Source: Gammaproteobacteria bacterium
GTDB taxonomy: Bacteria; Pseudomonadota; Gammaproteobacteria; Methylococcales; Methylomonadaceae
DNA: 64,000 nucleotides
NCBI GenBank assembly: GCA_018830325.1
Contig: JAHJSQ010000046.1
Location: 1-64,000 of the forward strand
Reading direction: 5' to 3'
The position numbers were made by a program, and so were the translations under genes. Below, piece after piece: positions 27,040 through 37,206 of this stretch (its first letter is position 1; each line of letters starts with the position of its first letter). A model generated the notes under the pieces. It ran no database searches, was not told where the DNA came from, and saw only the letters and a program-made list of their open reading frames with translations.

Positions 27040-29379
27040 ATGGATATAATAAAAAAATTTGAAAATATACGGGTATATAATGAAAGTAGAGAACCTAGTT
27101 TTCATAAGCCTGTAATGTTGCTTTTAGCACTAAGTTATTGTTATAAAAGCAACGAAAGAATGATTAATTTTTCACTGTTCGATAAAGATTTTAAAAAAAT
27201 TTACCTGCTACTTCAATTAAAAGGTAATTATGAAAATTCATATTACCCATTTGGAAAATTAGAAAATGATGGTTTATGGGAGGTGGAGAGCAGTAGGAAT
27301 TTAAGACGTACAAGTATTGGTCATTTACATAAAAAAGAATTATTGGAAAAAAATATATCTGGAGGTTTTACATTAGATGTATATAAAGCCCTTAAAAGTG
27401 ATAAAGACTTAATATTAACTATCGCAAATTACCTTGCAAACAAATATTTTTCAATTGAACAACGCCCCTTGTTGTCAGAAGCACTTGACTTGCCGATATC
27501 GGATGTTGAAATTCATTCCGCTAATGTCTCTGATATTAAACCTGTATATGACAATAATAAATTTATGGATGCAATAAAAGTTGGAGAAAGTTATATGTCC
27601 GAAAGGCAAAATGGTTATATTGCCTATTTAAATTCCTTGCATAATATTACAGCTAACAGCGCAAACGCTTTAGCAGAGTCTCAGGCATTAAATAGCTACT
27701 TTACAGAGATTTATCAACCTTTCCCGCTGGTTGAGGATGTTTATCAAGCGTTAAGCGAAAACAAAGGCCGTGTAATTGTGTTAACCGGTCATGCCGGCGA
27801 TGGTAAGTCAACGGTGGCCTTAGATATCTTTAAACGATTAAAGCAACTGCCCGAGGATAAGCCGTTAAGCTCTGCATTAAGTGAGCGTGAAGAGATCAAT
27901 CTTCCGAATGGAAAAGTCACGATTGTCAAAGATATGAGCGAGTTGACTACACAACAGCGTCTGGATTGGCTGACACAGGGACTCACGGAGCTGGGCAGTT
28001 GGTTGTTTGTCAGTAATACGGGCCCCTTAATTAACAGTTTGGCTGATTATGTAACACAAACCGGCGGTCGGACTGATATTGAAAGCGATATTTTAGCGTG
28101 TTTGGATCGTCCGTATGAAAATGGCAACCTAGCGCAACATGCTGTTTTGGGTTTTGACAAGGAATTGGTTATTTTGAACATGACCCGATTGGATAATGTG
28201 GAGATCGGCGCAGAAGTATTGACAAAGATGGTCAAGCATTCTGCATGGGATCAATGCTACGGTTGCAACATAGAAAGCCATTGTCCACTGCACCTTAACA
28301 GAAATGTCTTACACTCAATCAGCGAAACCGTAGAAGAAAGAGTTCGCTGGATATATCAACGGCTGACTTCTTACGAACAACGCTTAACGTTGCGGCAGAT
28401 GGTCGCTCATTTGGCTTTGAGTCTGACCGGGGGCATGGACTGTAAAGAGGCGCATGTTCTTGTTAAGAAGACAGGTGAGGCGCAAACAACCAATAATGAA
28501 GCATTGGATCACATATTATTTAGTGAGGTTTTTTTCGGTTTTCGATGCGGCAAGCCCTGGAAAGATGCAGGGAGTTTGCGCGCCATTACATTAACTAGGC
28601 GCACGGTGTTCGGCGGACCTATATCGGTCGATTTTGAACGCCAATTATTGGGTTCAGGAGCAATTGTTGGAATGGAGCTACCGGAAACAATAAAAGGTAC
28701 GCAGCAGCGTTGGCATAAGCGTGCTGCTGAAGCGACCGGTATTCGTTACCGATTCGCCTTACGTCGCATGTTGTATTTCTTTGGACAGAATAGTTCGCCT
28801 GTCACCCCGCAAAGCGAGATGTTTCTTTCTACCTTTTTGCAATCCCCAACGTTGAGAGATTTTAATCGTTGGCAAAACGAAGGTGGTTTAACGTTAGATA
28901 ATAGCGAAAAACGGGCATTACTTAAAAGATGCTTAAAAGTCTTGCTGGAAATTTTTTCCGGCTTTAGCTCCGGTCAATTTGAAAGCGATGATGCACTCTA
29001 TTTGACGCTACGCCGACCTGATCGGGTTGTGGTTCAACCAACTCAGTTGATCGTCGCTAAATTGGATAGCCAGGATTTTGCTTTGCGTTATGATGCGGCC
29101 CGCCGAGTGCCCAAATTAGTCTATAAAAATGGCCTGGCCGAGCTGTCGTTATCATTGCCGTTACTCGATTATATTCATAGCCGTTCACTAGGGCAACTAG
29201 GCAATGAGCTTGCGCCAATACATTTGGCCCAGTTGGAATGGTTTCGAGCCGAGTTATTGGATAATACGCATACTTTTCCAGCTGGTGAAATCGGTTTGTT
29301 ACGTTCAGGTATCGATGGCAAAGTGAAAATGCATAGATTTGTGATCGATGAACAGAAACAGGAATTGGAGAAATACTAA
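27040..29379 (+). CDS. sspF: SspF/DptF-like P-loop protein with N-terminal sulfur-binding-like domain
   Basis: A 779-residue protein. Residues 1 to about 150 resemble the sulfur-binding (phosphorothioate-reading) domain of ScoMcrA-type enzymes: SFHKPVMLLLALSY (20-33), then YYPFGKLENDGLWEVE (68-83), where Tyr69-Pro70 match the Tyr-Pro pair of the sulfur pocket. From about 225 on it is DptF-like: Walker A LTGHAGDGKST at 248-258 and a Cys cluster C406-x2-C409-x5-C415-x2-H418. Typical DptF is about 550 residues, so the domain is an addition. Composition changes from about 20-35% to 45% GC near 27700, at the domain boundary. DptF-type proteins act with G and H in phosphorothioate-dependent restriction. 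Confidence 0.8.
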   Translation: MDIIKKFENIRVYNESREPSFHKPVMLLLALSYCYKSNERMINFSLFDKDFKKIYLLLQLKGNYENSYYPFGKLENDGLWEVESSRNLRRTSIGHLHKKELLEKNISGGFTLDVYKALKSDKDLILTIANYLANKYFSIEQRPLLSEALDLPISDVEIHSANVSDIKPVYDNNKFMDAIKVGESYMSERQNGYIAYLNSLHNITANSANALAESQALNSYFTEIYQPFPLVEDVYQALSENKGRVIVLTGHAGDGKSTVALDIFKRLKQLPEDKPLSSALSEREEINLPNGKVTIVKDMSELTTQQRLDWLTQGLTELGSWLFVSNTGPLINSLADYVTQTGGRTDIESDILACLDRPYENGNLAQHAVLGFDKELVILNMTRLDNVEIGAEVLTKMVKHSAWDQCYGCNIESHCPLHLNRNVLHSISETVEERVRWIYQRLTSYEQRLTLRQMVAHLALSLTGGMDCKEAHVLVKKTGEAQTTNNEALDHILFSEVFFGFRCGKPWKDAGSLRAITLTRRTVFGGPISVDFERQLLGSGAIVGMELPETIKGTQQRWHKRAAEATGIRYRFALRRMLYFFGQNSSPVTPQSEMFLSTFLQSPTLRDFNRWQNEGGLTLDNSEKRALLKRCLKVLLEIFSGFSSGQFESDDALYLTLRRPDRVVVQPTQLIVAKLDSQDFALRYDAARRVPKLVYKNGLAELSLSLPLLDYIHSRSLGQLGNELAPIHLAQLEWFRAELLDNTHTFPAGEIGLLRSGIDGKVKMHRFVIDEQKQELEKY

Positions 29380-30948
29380 ATGACAAAGGACGCACAAGAA
29401 AACGAAAACCTGGCTGCCCTATTAAAAGCTTTTCCGCCCAATAGCGATACAAAATCTGATAATCCGGCGATCCGTATCTACGGAAAGCGATTTTACAAAG
29501 ACCAAACGCCTATCGAGTATTTAGCCGAATTTTTATTGGTTTTTGCTTCGCCGAAAAGAAAAAACGGTGAAGGAAGATTTCAGTTCAGCTTATGTTGCGA
29601 TGCTAATGAGACGCCACGTTATTGGCCGGAAAACAGGGTGGCATTAAAGCTTTTTTCTTTTTTTCCATCTTCCAAGCTAGAAACCCGACATACGGTGCAT
29701 CGTGAAGCTTATTTGGATGCTATCGAGGCGATTAAAGACCGTATTTGCGGTAATAATGAAGATAAAGAAGAAGCAGTCCGTTTAATTCAAAGCTTATTTA
29801 GTGGTTTTGTAGGTGTTGCAAAAAATAGAACGTGGGTAACTTATACATTTCTTCCTGCTTCAACTAACCTTTTAGGTAGAGAGCTAGTATGGAGTCATTC
29901 TAAAGCAAAAAACGATATAGATTTAAAATGGAAAGACTCTAAAAAATATCTTGATAATGATCGGCATATTTTTATGGCAAGAGGTGGGGAGTTGCTTTAT
30001 TTGCAATTAGTAAATTTATTCAACCAAAACGAAACTCTAGAATTCGGAAAATTAATAAATAATAAAGATTACCTACATTTGCAACATCATAATATCTCAG
30101 ATCTACGTACACAGTTAGAAGGATGTTTGCAAGAAATGTTAAGTAGTTTGTCGGGTCAGATTGATTATCTTGTGAGATGGATTGAAAACTCACTTGAAAA
30201 TTATAAGTTAAATATTAATCCTAAGCATGCCAACTTAGGTTGGGTTCCAAGCTCCTCTAGCGCTGAAGCTTTTTTATTTGCAACAGAATTTCATAATATA
30301 TGTAACGCAAAACTTGGAACGCTTGATAAGCTTGATTTAATGCAATTACTTTGTTGTATTCATGTTTTACGAAGCCTTTGTTTTCAGGCGCGTAGAATAG
30401 ATGTTTCGGAGAAAACTACGGAACGTTTTATCGGTAACTATGTTTGGATAGTTACAGATCCTGATGCAAAGCCAGGTGCTCCAATCCGACAAATGGCGCA
30501 AAATTCTTTTGAACGTGTTGAGTCTTTGCTTTATCGAGTATTAAAAAGCATTAATAAGAATGGCACTGGCAGTAGCGTCGAAGCAGATAAGCACGGTTTT
30601 CAAATTTTTAGAAAAATTTCAAAAGAAATAGGCTTAGTCATTCCACAAAAAGGTAGCGGCCAACGTTTTACATTAGATCAACAGCTAATAAGGTTTTTAA
30701 TTGCAGCTTTAGTACGTCCAGGCGAACGAATACGGCTCAATCATTTTTATCAGCGAGTGTTCGCCCATTATGGCATTGCACTGGGAGGAGAACAGCTTGC
30801 GGTCGCCTTGCGCTGGTGTGGTAATGAAGTCGATGTCGAAACTTATTCCATTACCGCCGATACCGCATGGGTTGAAGAGGCCTTGCAACAAGGCGGTTTT
30901 CTTGTCGAGCTGTCAGATGCCGTATCGATGGTCAAAAATCCCGGATAG
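29380..30948 (+). CDS. sspG: SspG/DptG-like restriction component
   Basis: A 522-residue protein beginning immediately after the sspF stop (TAAATG). No catalytic motif was recognised. Identification rests on position between DptF-like and DptH-like genes and on a length close to DptG (about 440-500). The middle third (about 29740-30700) is much AT-richer than its ends; for example the 60 bases from 30001 have 14 G/C against 30 from 29581. The C-terminal 80 residues (LDQQLIRFLIAALVRPGERI region) look like a winged-helix-type end. Presumed scaffold of the F-G-H restriction complex. Confidence 0.65.
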   Translation: MTKDAQENENLAALLKAFPPNSDTKSDNPAIRIYGKRFYKDQTPIEYLAEFLLVFASPKRKNGEGRFQFSLCCDANETPRYWPENRVALKLFSFFPSSKLETRHTVHREAYLDAIEAIKDRICGNNEDKEEAVRLIQSLFSGFVGVAKNRTWVTYTFLPASTNLLGRELVWSHSKAKNDIDLKWKDSKKYLDNDRHIFMARGGELLYLQLVNLFNQNETLEFGKLINNKDYLHLQHHNISDLRTQLEGCLQEMLSSLSGQIDYLVRWIENSLENYKLNINPKHANLGWVPSSSSAEAFLFATEFHNICNAKLGTLDKLDLMQLLCCIHVLRSLCFQARRIDVSEKTTERFIGNYVWIVTDPDAKPGAPIRQMAQNSFERVESLLYRVLKSINKNGTGSSVEADKHGFQIFRKISKEIGLVIPQKGSGQRFTLDQQLIRFLIAALVRPGERIRLNHFYQRVFAHYGIALGGEQLAVALRWCGNEVDVETYSITADTAWVEEALQQGGFLVELSDAVSMVKNPG

Positions 30949-30966
30949 GCTAAATAAGGAACTTTA

Positions 30967-33900
30967 ATGAATCTTTTTACTAGAACGCTGAAAGACTATC
31001 TTATCGATGAATGGGAACGGGCTTTGAGTTCGCCTGATAGCGATAAAAAAGCCATTTTTATCGTTGAGAGTCTTGATCCCGATAATACGATGGCGCTTTT
31101 TTCAGCGCTTGAAGCGTATCGCCTAAAAAGCCTGTCTCAAAAGTCATGGCGATGTCATTTTAAAGTGGCAAAAAACCTTTGGCTGGAGTGGTGCAAGTAT
31201 CAAAGCGAGGATCAGTTACGCCATAAAATGGCGGCTAAAGACGCAGTAGATGGAAATGGCAATCTAAAATGGGTAGATCAAGATGACCGACTAACAAAGT
31301 GGCGTAATGAGCCAATACCGGCTGATATTGATGGTTTGGTGATTGTGTTGTTGGGCTTTAACCATGCATCGGACCAAGGCGGTTTAGCCGATTTTCATAG
31401 GGTTGATGAACATCGAGTTTGGAGTAAACTGGAACAGGGTTTTAATCCATGGATTCGCCATATAAGCGAAGATTTAGATTTAGATTGTTCAGAACAGCAG
31501 ATAGAATCATTCGATGTTGTATTACATCAATTGTTTAAAGTTCGACCTCGTTTATTGGTTAAATTAGCCGAATTTTTTGAACGAAAAATATATACACATA
31601 AGCATGATATGGCTTCTATTAACGATGTCCTTGACCAGTTTTATCAATCGCTGGCGTATTGGGACATTCCCCCTTTATTAAACGTTGATATCAGCAAGAA
31701 AAAGTCTGTTAATTTGATCAAGGAAGCCGATGCCTTTATTTCGCATCAAAAATTTAAGAGCGCGTCTGATCAGAAGAAAGCTTGGCAAAAATTGGGAAAG
31801 GCATTTGAAGACGAGCTTTTGGATATTCCGGAGGTGTTATCAACACAGCCCTTGTATCATGGTTTAGACGAATATCGCGACACTTTGCATGATTTTATTT
31901 TCAAAGCCGATGCCGAAGCGAAAGCGAAACTGTTGCAGACGGATTTATTGCCGGTCTTAAATGTATTAAAGCTCCGCACGGAACCGAAACCGAAAAAAGA
32001 TAAAATTCAACGCTTATCCGGTTTTAGTGTGGATGTTCTATTACAAGCGGTATGGCAAACCGTGCTTGAATTCGAAAGCCAAAGCACTGGTCGTCTTATC
32101 GCCGATGTTTTACAAAGCATTGAGATCGAGGTCAAACGTTTCAATCATGACCTCGAGGCTAACAGCCTAGCTGAAGAATTGATTCAAGGTTGTTTAGGCG
32201 GTTTAGCTGATCGACTCGATGAAATCGATTTACGTTTTCCTGTCGATGAAGATCAATCGCTGCAATTGCGCGATCAATGGCAATGTAGAGTGCCTATTGT
32301 TTTGAATATGGAAGGTTTGGATTATGGAACGAGTAGAGCACGGCCTCATGTCGGTTTCAAAATCAATCTCATCACAACGGAGGATTTTGAAAAATTTAAA
32401 CCGCGCGTTTTTCAATGGTCATTTGAGCCGACACATCCAGAAAGGGTTCAATACTATTGCGCGAAATGGGTCTTGGAGCAATGGAAGGAGGCAGTTTTTG
32501 CTAAAACGCATGTCCTATTACCCGCTTTTCAAATGCCCGAAGTGATTATGACAGCGCTTTATTTTGCGGCGGATGAAGAGGAGGCTAATCGATTGGTTAG
32601 TCTGGCTTTGTGCGGAATGAAGCTAACAAACCTGGTAGAAAAGATAGATACGGCAATAATCGATAGTTCGTTATGGGTCGATGTAAAGGAATTAAGCGGT
32701 GCTTATTTTAACTGGCTACAATTTTATATTGGGCAGGGTTATTACGCGGCTATGCCAGAAAATTTCATTGCTGTGCGGAGAGCTTATGAAAACTTAGCTA
32801 AACGGGTTTTGGATAAGCATATTACCGGTGGCGAAGAGTTGCTTCGCTGTTTCTATAAGGCGTTTTTATTGATTGATGATAGCGTCAATCCTAATGACGG
32901 TTTTTTGAAATCTGCGGTTGTTTGGGGACTGAGCCCGCCTGTTTTAGAGCTGAGCCAAGCCCGCTGCCGTTTTTTATGCGATAGTTTTCCCGAGGTTGTT
33001 GGCGAGCATTTGCTTAGCCGCAATGGAAAAGACGCGTTTGATCGCTTGCTTAATCTAGTTGAAATTCATCGCCCATTGGCGGGTTTAGTGATTAACGATC
33101 AGAGAACCTTATCAGCCAAAATTAAATCATTTGGTTTGTTGCATTATTTGGGTGAGGAGCCCGCCACGGAAAAAAGTTTGGCCGTACAGACTTTGTTGCG
33201 CGATGACGAAATCGATGACGATGATAATATCGCTGATGTCGTCAAGCCAACAGAAGAAAGTTCTGTTGTCGAACGGGTCTTGTCCGATTATTTGGCGCTT
33301 TATCCCTTTGCTGAAGATGGGCTGCGTATTTTGGCTGTTCATGTTGAAGAGTTGGCGACAATACTCTCCGGTGTCGACCGATTTTTGCGTCATTATCTAA
33401 AGCAGAGTTCAGATGAGTGGCCTCCGTTTCATTGCGAGGTGATGGTGTATTCCACATCGTCTTCACCTCTTTCCGTAGAAACTCGATTAGCAGCTTGGCG
33501 CCATCAATTAATGGATAAATATCGAGAACAAGGCCGTTCTGTCATCATTTCCGTTGCTCATCACTTTGCCCCAACGCCGGAAAAAATGGTAAAGCGGCTC
33601 AAGGATGAAAGACAACAGTACGATATTGGCTTTTTATTTCGGTTTTTATCCAGCAAATTGACTGGCGATGCCGAAATGGCATTACCGTTTGAATTTGATT
33701 TCCATAAGAATAATTTCAGTCAGTTTCCTATTTGCGAATATCCCAGGCCGATTCAACAAGGTGAGCATTTTAAGCGTAAGAGTCTTTTGAGCAATCGTAG
33801 GCTTCGTATTCAGACGCATCATGCGGATTTATCGGCCCGACTGCGACATCCCCAAAATCCCGACGGGGAGCATTTGATTTTCGGTCATATCGATTATCAG

Positions 33901-36306
33901 CCTTGGCAGGGCGTTGTTGAGGCGATGCATAAAATGTCGCAATGGGTAGCTTGCATTGATCCCTTTGTAGATAAACATTTACTTACGAATAGCGATAACG
34001 ATGGTGATCGCAGAATTGTCGGGTTTACATCCGGTTTGGGTGCCTACGGCGAATTAAATTTGTCGATTTCAACCGAGCACGATACGCTTTCGCAGTTGAC
34101 TAATATGGTTAAAAACCATTTGGTAGGTTTACTGCCTTTTCAGTCCGGTGACAATTTCGAATCGATGGCGGTATGTATCGTCAATGAGGCCGAGGAGGTG
34201 ATTGGTCTTTCGTCTTTGCGCGCCGTTGTGGGGAAGGGTGAAAAAATCCGCGAAGTCATTGGTTTTGCTGCCATTCGCCGCCTCTTGTCGGTTCCAGAGA
34301 ATGCGGGCATGACACAATTATTGCCGGTTGATGCGTTGCAACATTGGTTTGCCGGTAGCGATGTGACTTACCGTCCTGATCTAATGCAATTATCGTTGAT
34401 CTTGCGCGACAACGAAGTTCCTCTGATTCAGGCAGTGTTAATAGAGTGTAAATTCGCAAAACAAAATGATAGCCATCTCATGAAGGCGTATGAGCAGGTA
34501 CAGGATGGTTTGAGTCATTTAACACAATTGTTAACGCCTAATCGCTGCGATATTCGAAGAGTGACGTTTGATCGGCGTTATTGGTGGGCGCAGCTACAGC
34601 GTTCGATTACTTCACGCTATGTTATTTCAATGCCTGAACAGCAGCGGGAAAAGCTTGATGTAGCGTTAGAACAGTTGACGGAAGGATATTATGAAATCCA
34701 TTGGCAAGGGGCTATTTTTACATTCTGGACAGATGATCCTAGCCAAGAGACGAAGATTACAAATTTAGCCTTGCCTGCAGGCGCTATTTTACCTCCCTTT
34801 AAGATCCCGCCTAATGCGTCAATACGCCATGTTGCGATGGGTTATAAAGGTTTAGAGATGCTGTTTAGCGGTAAAGAACAAGGTGATTTAAAAATAGATC
34901 TTATAGCTAACCCTATTACGGCTGTTCCTGAATTTACTAAATCAAGCATGGTTAACAACGAACCTACCGAGGCGTTGTCTACACCAGACCAAAAGCCGGG
35001 CGAAGCGCATCAAATTACGATTGATGAAACTATTCATCAGCAAGAAACTGAAGATGAATTGACAAAAAAAGATACCGAACAGATGGTATTGAATACTGAA
35101 GAGAGACAAAAAGTTATTGAATCGGAAAAGGCTGTAGAAAAAAGTGGCGATTCTCTATCGATAGAACCTTCCTATAGCCAACTGCCGGAAAAACTCTTGA
35201 TCGGGACAAAAAGTAACGGTGAGCCAGTTTATTGGCATTATGGACATCAACAATTGGCGAATAGGCATCTAATAATATTTGGTTCGCCTGGGTTTGGAAA
35301 AACCTATGGAATTCAGTGTTTATTAGCAGAAATGGCATTTCATAATTTACATTCCTTAATAATTGACTATACGAATGGATTTCTTCCTGATCAATTAGAA
35401 AAACAGTTTAATTTTATAACTAACCCTAAGAATCATTATGTTTATCATGAAAAATTGCCATTAAATCCCTTTAAAAAACAGCAGCAAATAATTGATCCTT
35501 TGATGTCCGCATTTGAAGAAAAGCCTTTTGATGTTGCTACAAGAGTTTCAAAGATATTTAAATCAGTATTTGATTCTATGGGCGAACAACAATTTGCTAC
35601 ATTAGTTCGAACACTTGAGTCTGGCGTGAGTACGTATTCCAATTATAATTTTGAAAGTGTATTAAAGGGTTTGATTGAAGAGCAAAGTAGCACCGGGGAA
35701 ACACTGGCAAATAAATTAGAACCTTTCATTAAGGCTGAGCCATTTCGTCAGGATTGTGATTCAAGTTGGGGCGAAATGCTAAATTCGTCCGATAGTTTGG
35801 TTAATATAATACAGTTATTAGGTTACTCGAGTGACATTCAAAGATTAGTCACTGAATTTATATTATGGGATTTATATGATTATGCCAGACGGACAGGAAA
35901 TAAGAATCGTCCTATTCCTGTCGTGTTAGACGAGATTCATAACCTTGATCATAGCACTGACTCGCCGTTAGATAAAATGATTCGAGAAGGTAGAAAGTTT
36001 GGTTTATCGTTAGTTTTAGCAACACAAGATATAGAAAAATTCAGTAATGAAGAACGATCACGTCTTTTTATGGCGGGGCATAAATTATTTTTCAAACCTG
36101 CTGATACTGAAATTAAAAAGTTTGCTGAGTTATTATTTCTCAAGGATCAGCGTGTGTCTAAAAATGAATGGAGTGAGCGTTTATCAAAGTTACAAAAAGG
36201 ACAATGCTGGTCACTCGGCCCCGTATTGAGTTCGACTGGTGTGTTAAGGGAAAAAGCCGAGCTGGTGTCGGTGACATCATTGGAAGAAAGAGATTTTGGA
36301 GTTTAA
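30967..36306 (+). CDS. sspH: SspH/DptH-like HerA-type ATPase with candidate nuclease domain
   Basis: A 1779-residue protein, the usual size of DptH (about 1700). A candidate PD-(D/E)XK centre is seen as YRPDLMQLSL with Asp1138 and VLIECKFA with Glu1160 and Lys1162. A charged, low-complexity linker (about residues 1320-1400) follows. The C-terminal domain is a HerA/FtsK-like P-loop ATPase: Walker A IIFGSPGFGKTYG near 1436-1448 and Walker B PVVLDEIHNLD near 1650-1660, followed by SLVLATQDIEKFS. It is the probable DNA-translocating and cleaving subunit that attacks unmodified DNA. The linker-proximal ATPase DNA (about 35260-35860) is unusually AT-rich. Confidence 0.82.
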   Translation: MNLFTRTLKDYLIDEWERALSSPDSDKKAIFIVESLDPDNTMALFSALEAYRLKSLSQKSWRCHFKVAKNLWLEWCKYQSEDQLRHKMAAKDAVDGNGNLKWVDQDDRLTKWRNEPIPADIDGLVIVLLGFNHASDQGGLADFHRVDEHRVWSKLEQGFNPWIRHISEDLDLDCSEQQIESFDVVLHQLFKVRPRLLVKLAEFFERKIYTHKHDMASINDVLDQFYQSLAYWDIPPLLNVDISKKKSVNLIKEADAFISHQKFKSASDQKKAWQKLGKAFEDELLDIPEVLSTQPLYHGLDEYRDTLHDFIFKADAEAKAKLLQTDLLPVLNVLKLRTEPKPKKDKIQRLSGFSVDVLLQAVWQTVLEFESQSTGRLIADVLQSIEIEVKRFNHDLEANSLAEELIQGCLGGLADRLDEIDLRFPVDEDQSLQLRDQWQCRVPIVLNMEGLDYGTSRARPHVGFKINLITTEDFEKFKPRVFQWSFEPTHPERVQYYCAKWVLEQWKEAVFAKTHVLLPAFQMPEVIMTALYFAADEEEANRLVSLALCGMKLTNLVEKIDTAIIDSSLWVDVKELSGAYFNWLQFYIGQGYYAAMPENFIAVRRAYENLAKRVLDKHITGGEELLRCFYKAFLLIDDSVNPNDGFLKSAVVWGLSPPVLELSQARCRFLCDSFPEVVGEHLLSRNGKDAFDRLLNLVEIHRPLAGLVINDQRTLSAKIKSFGLLHYLGEEPATEKSLAVQTLLRDDEIDDDDNIADVVKPTEESSVVERVLSDYLALYPFAEDGLRILAVHVEELATILSGVDRFLRHYLKQSSDEWPPFHCEVMVYSTSSSPLSVETRLAAWRHQLMDKYREQGRSVIISVAHHFAPTPEKMVKRLKDERQQYDIGFLFRFLSSKLTGDAEMALPFEFDFHKNNFSQFPICEYPRPIQQGEHFKRKSLLSNRRLRIQTHHADLSARLRHPQNPDGEHLIFGHIDYQPWQGVVEAMHKMSQWVACIDPFVDKHLLTNSDNDGDRRIVGFTSGLGAYGELNLSISTEHDTLSQLTNMVKNHLVGLLPFQSGDNFESMAVCIVNEAEEVIGLSSLRAVVGKGEKIREVIGFAAIRRLLSVPENAGMTQLLPVDALQHWFAGSDVTYRPDLMQLSLILRDNEVPLIQAVLIECKFAKQNDSHLMKAYEQVQDGLSHLTQLLTPNRCDIRRVTFDRRYWWAQLQRSITSRYVISMPEQQREKLDVALEQLTEGYYEIHWQGAIFTFWTDDPSQETKITNLALPAGAILPPFKIPPNASIRHVAMGYKGLEMLFSGKEQGDLKIDLIANPITAVPEFTKSSMVNNEPTEALSTPDQKPGEAHQITIDETIHQQETEDELTKKDTEQMVLNTEERQKVIESEKAVEKSGDSLSIEPSYSQLPEKLLIGTKSNGEPVYWHYGHQQLANRHLIIFGSPGFGKTYGIQCLLAEMAFHNLHSLIIDYTNGFLPDQLEKQFNFITNPKNHYVYHEKLPLNPFKKQQQIIDPLMSAFEEKPFDVATRVSKIFKSVFDSMGEQQFATLVRTLESGVSTYSNYNFESVLKGLIEEQSSTGETLANKLEPFIKAEPFRQDCDSSWGEMLNSSDSLVNIIQLLGYSSDIQRLVTEFILWDLYDYARRTGNKNRPIPVVLDEIHNLDHSTDSPLDKMIREGRKFGLSLVLATQDIEKFSNEERSRLFMAGHKLFFKPADTEIKKFAELLFLKDQRVSKNEWSERLSKLQKGQCWSLGPVLSSTGVLREKAELVSVTSLEERDFGV

Positions 36307-36309
36307 TGA

Positions 36310-37185
36310 ATGGAGTTCGAAGAAACGAATATCTTTTCTTTACCGCTCAATTTTCCGCAGACTTTTTTGCCTGATAGGCGCTTATTGGCATCTTTACTTT
36401 CTTTTGCATCAAAAGGAGGCGTTGGCGACAAGGTTTCCATAGGCGCTGAGACAGGCATACCCACTGGAAGTAGTACAGGCAAAGTTGAGCCAATGATTTA
36501 CTATGCTTACGGCATGGGGTTGATTAGCGCTAAGAAAGTCTCTGGTCAATGGTCGTTAGGATTAACGTCGTTAGGTTTGATTGTTTTTCAGGAAGATCCT
36601 TTTCTTAGCGAGCCACAAACATTGTGGGTATTGCATTTAATGCTTTCACGTAGGTTTAGCTTATCGTCACCGGCGTCCGGCGTTGCCGATGCTTGGTTTG
36701 CGCTTTTTGCAGAGAGCGGGTTTAGGCTTGGCTCCCAATTTACTCAATCAAGGTTCTCGGAGTTTTTGACGGATCGTCATGGTGAAAAAAGTTATTTGAA
36801 ATCACTTTCTGGCGTTGTTATTCGAAGTTATCTCGAGGACAGTTGCTTAGGACTTATCGATGTTTTGCTGCAAGCTGAGAACGAGTCTTTTACTAGAATC
36901 GCGGCGCCATTAGATAAAAGTTTTTTCCCTTTCTATGCAACTTATCTCTATTTAGTGTGGGATGAGTTATTCAATTCCGATAACCAAATCGCTTTAGACT
37001 TTTTCTCCCAGCAGACACGTTGTTTCGCAATTATGGGATGGGATGAAGCTATGATAAACCGTTGGTTAGATTGGATGATGGACAAAGGTATTGTTCAGGT
37101 AGATCGGTATACAGGTACGCCAGTATTGTTGCGGCTACAGACAACTGATCAAGTGGTGGGTAGCAGTTACAACGAGCTTATTTAA
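36310..37185 (+). CDS. Diverged SspB-like protein (second B module)
   Basis: A 291-residue protein encoded 3 bases after sspH. It is not an obvious DUF4007 match, but it has the same size, the same position before a large ATPase gene, and a partly corresponding block PQTLWVLHLMLSRRF near residues 97-111 versus TLWLIHWLLAS in SspB. The GVGKNM motif of SspB is not conserved; the region reads GAETGIPTGSSTGKVEPM. It could be a diverged nickase or DNA-recognition partner, or a restriction-side subunit. Assignment is inference from synteny and weak similarity. Confidence 0.5.
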   Translation: MEFEETNIFSLPLNFPQTFLPDRRLLASLLSFASKGGVGDKVSIGAETGIPTGSSTGKVEPMIYYAYGMGLISAKKVSGQWSLGLTSLGLIVFQEDPFLSEPQTLWVLHLMLSRRFSLSSPASGVADAWFALFAESGFRLGSQFTQSRFSEFLTDRHGEKSYLKSLSGVVIRSYLEDSCLGLIDVLLQAENESFTRIAAPLDKSFFPFYATYLYLVWDELFNSDNQIALDFFSQQTRCFAIMGWDEAMINRWLDWMMDKGIVQVDRYTGTPVLLRLQTTDQVVGSSYNELI

Positions 37186-37206
37186 TCAAGGATAAGGAGA
37201 TATTTT

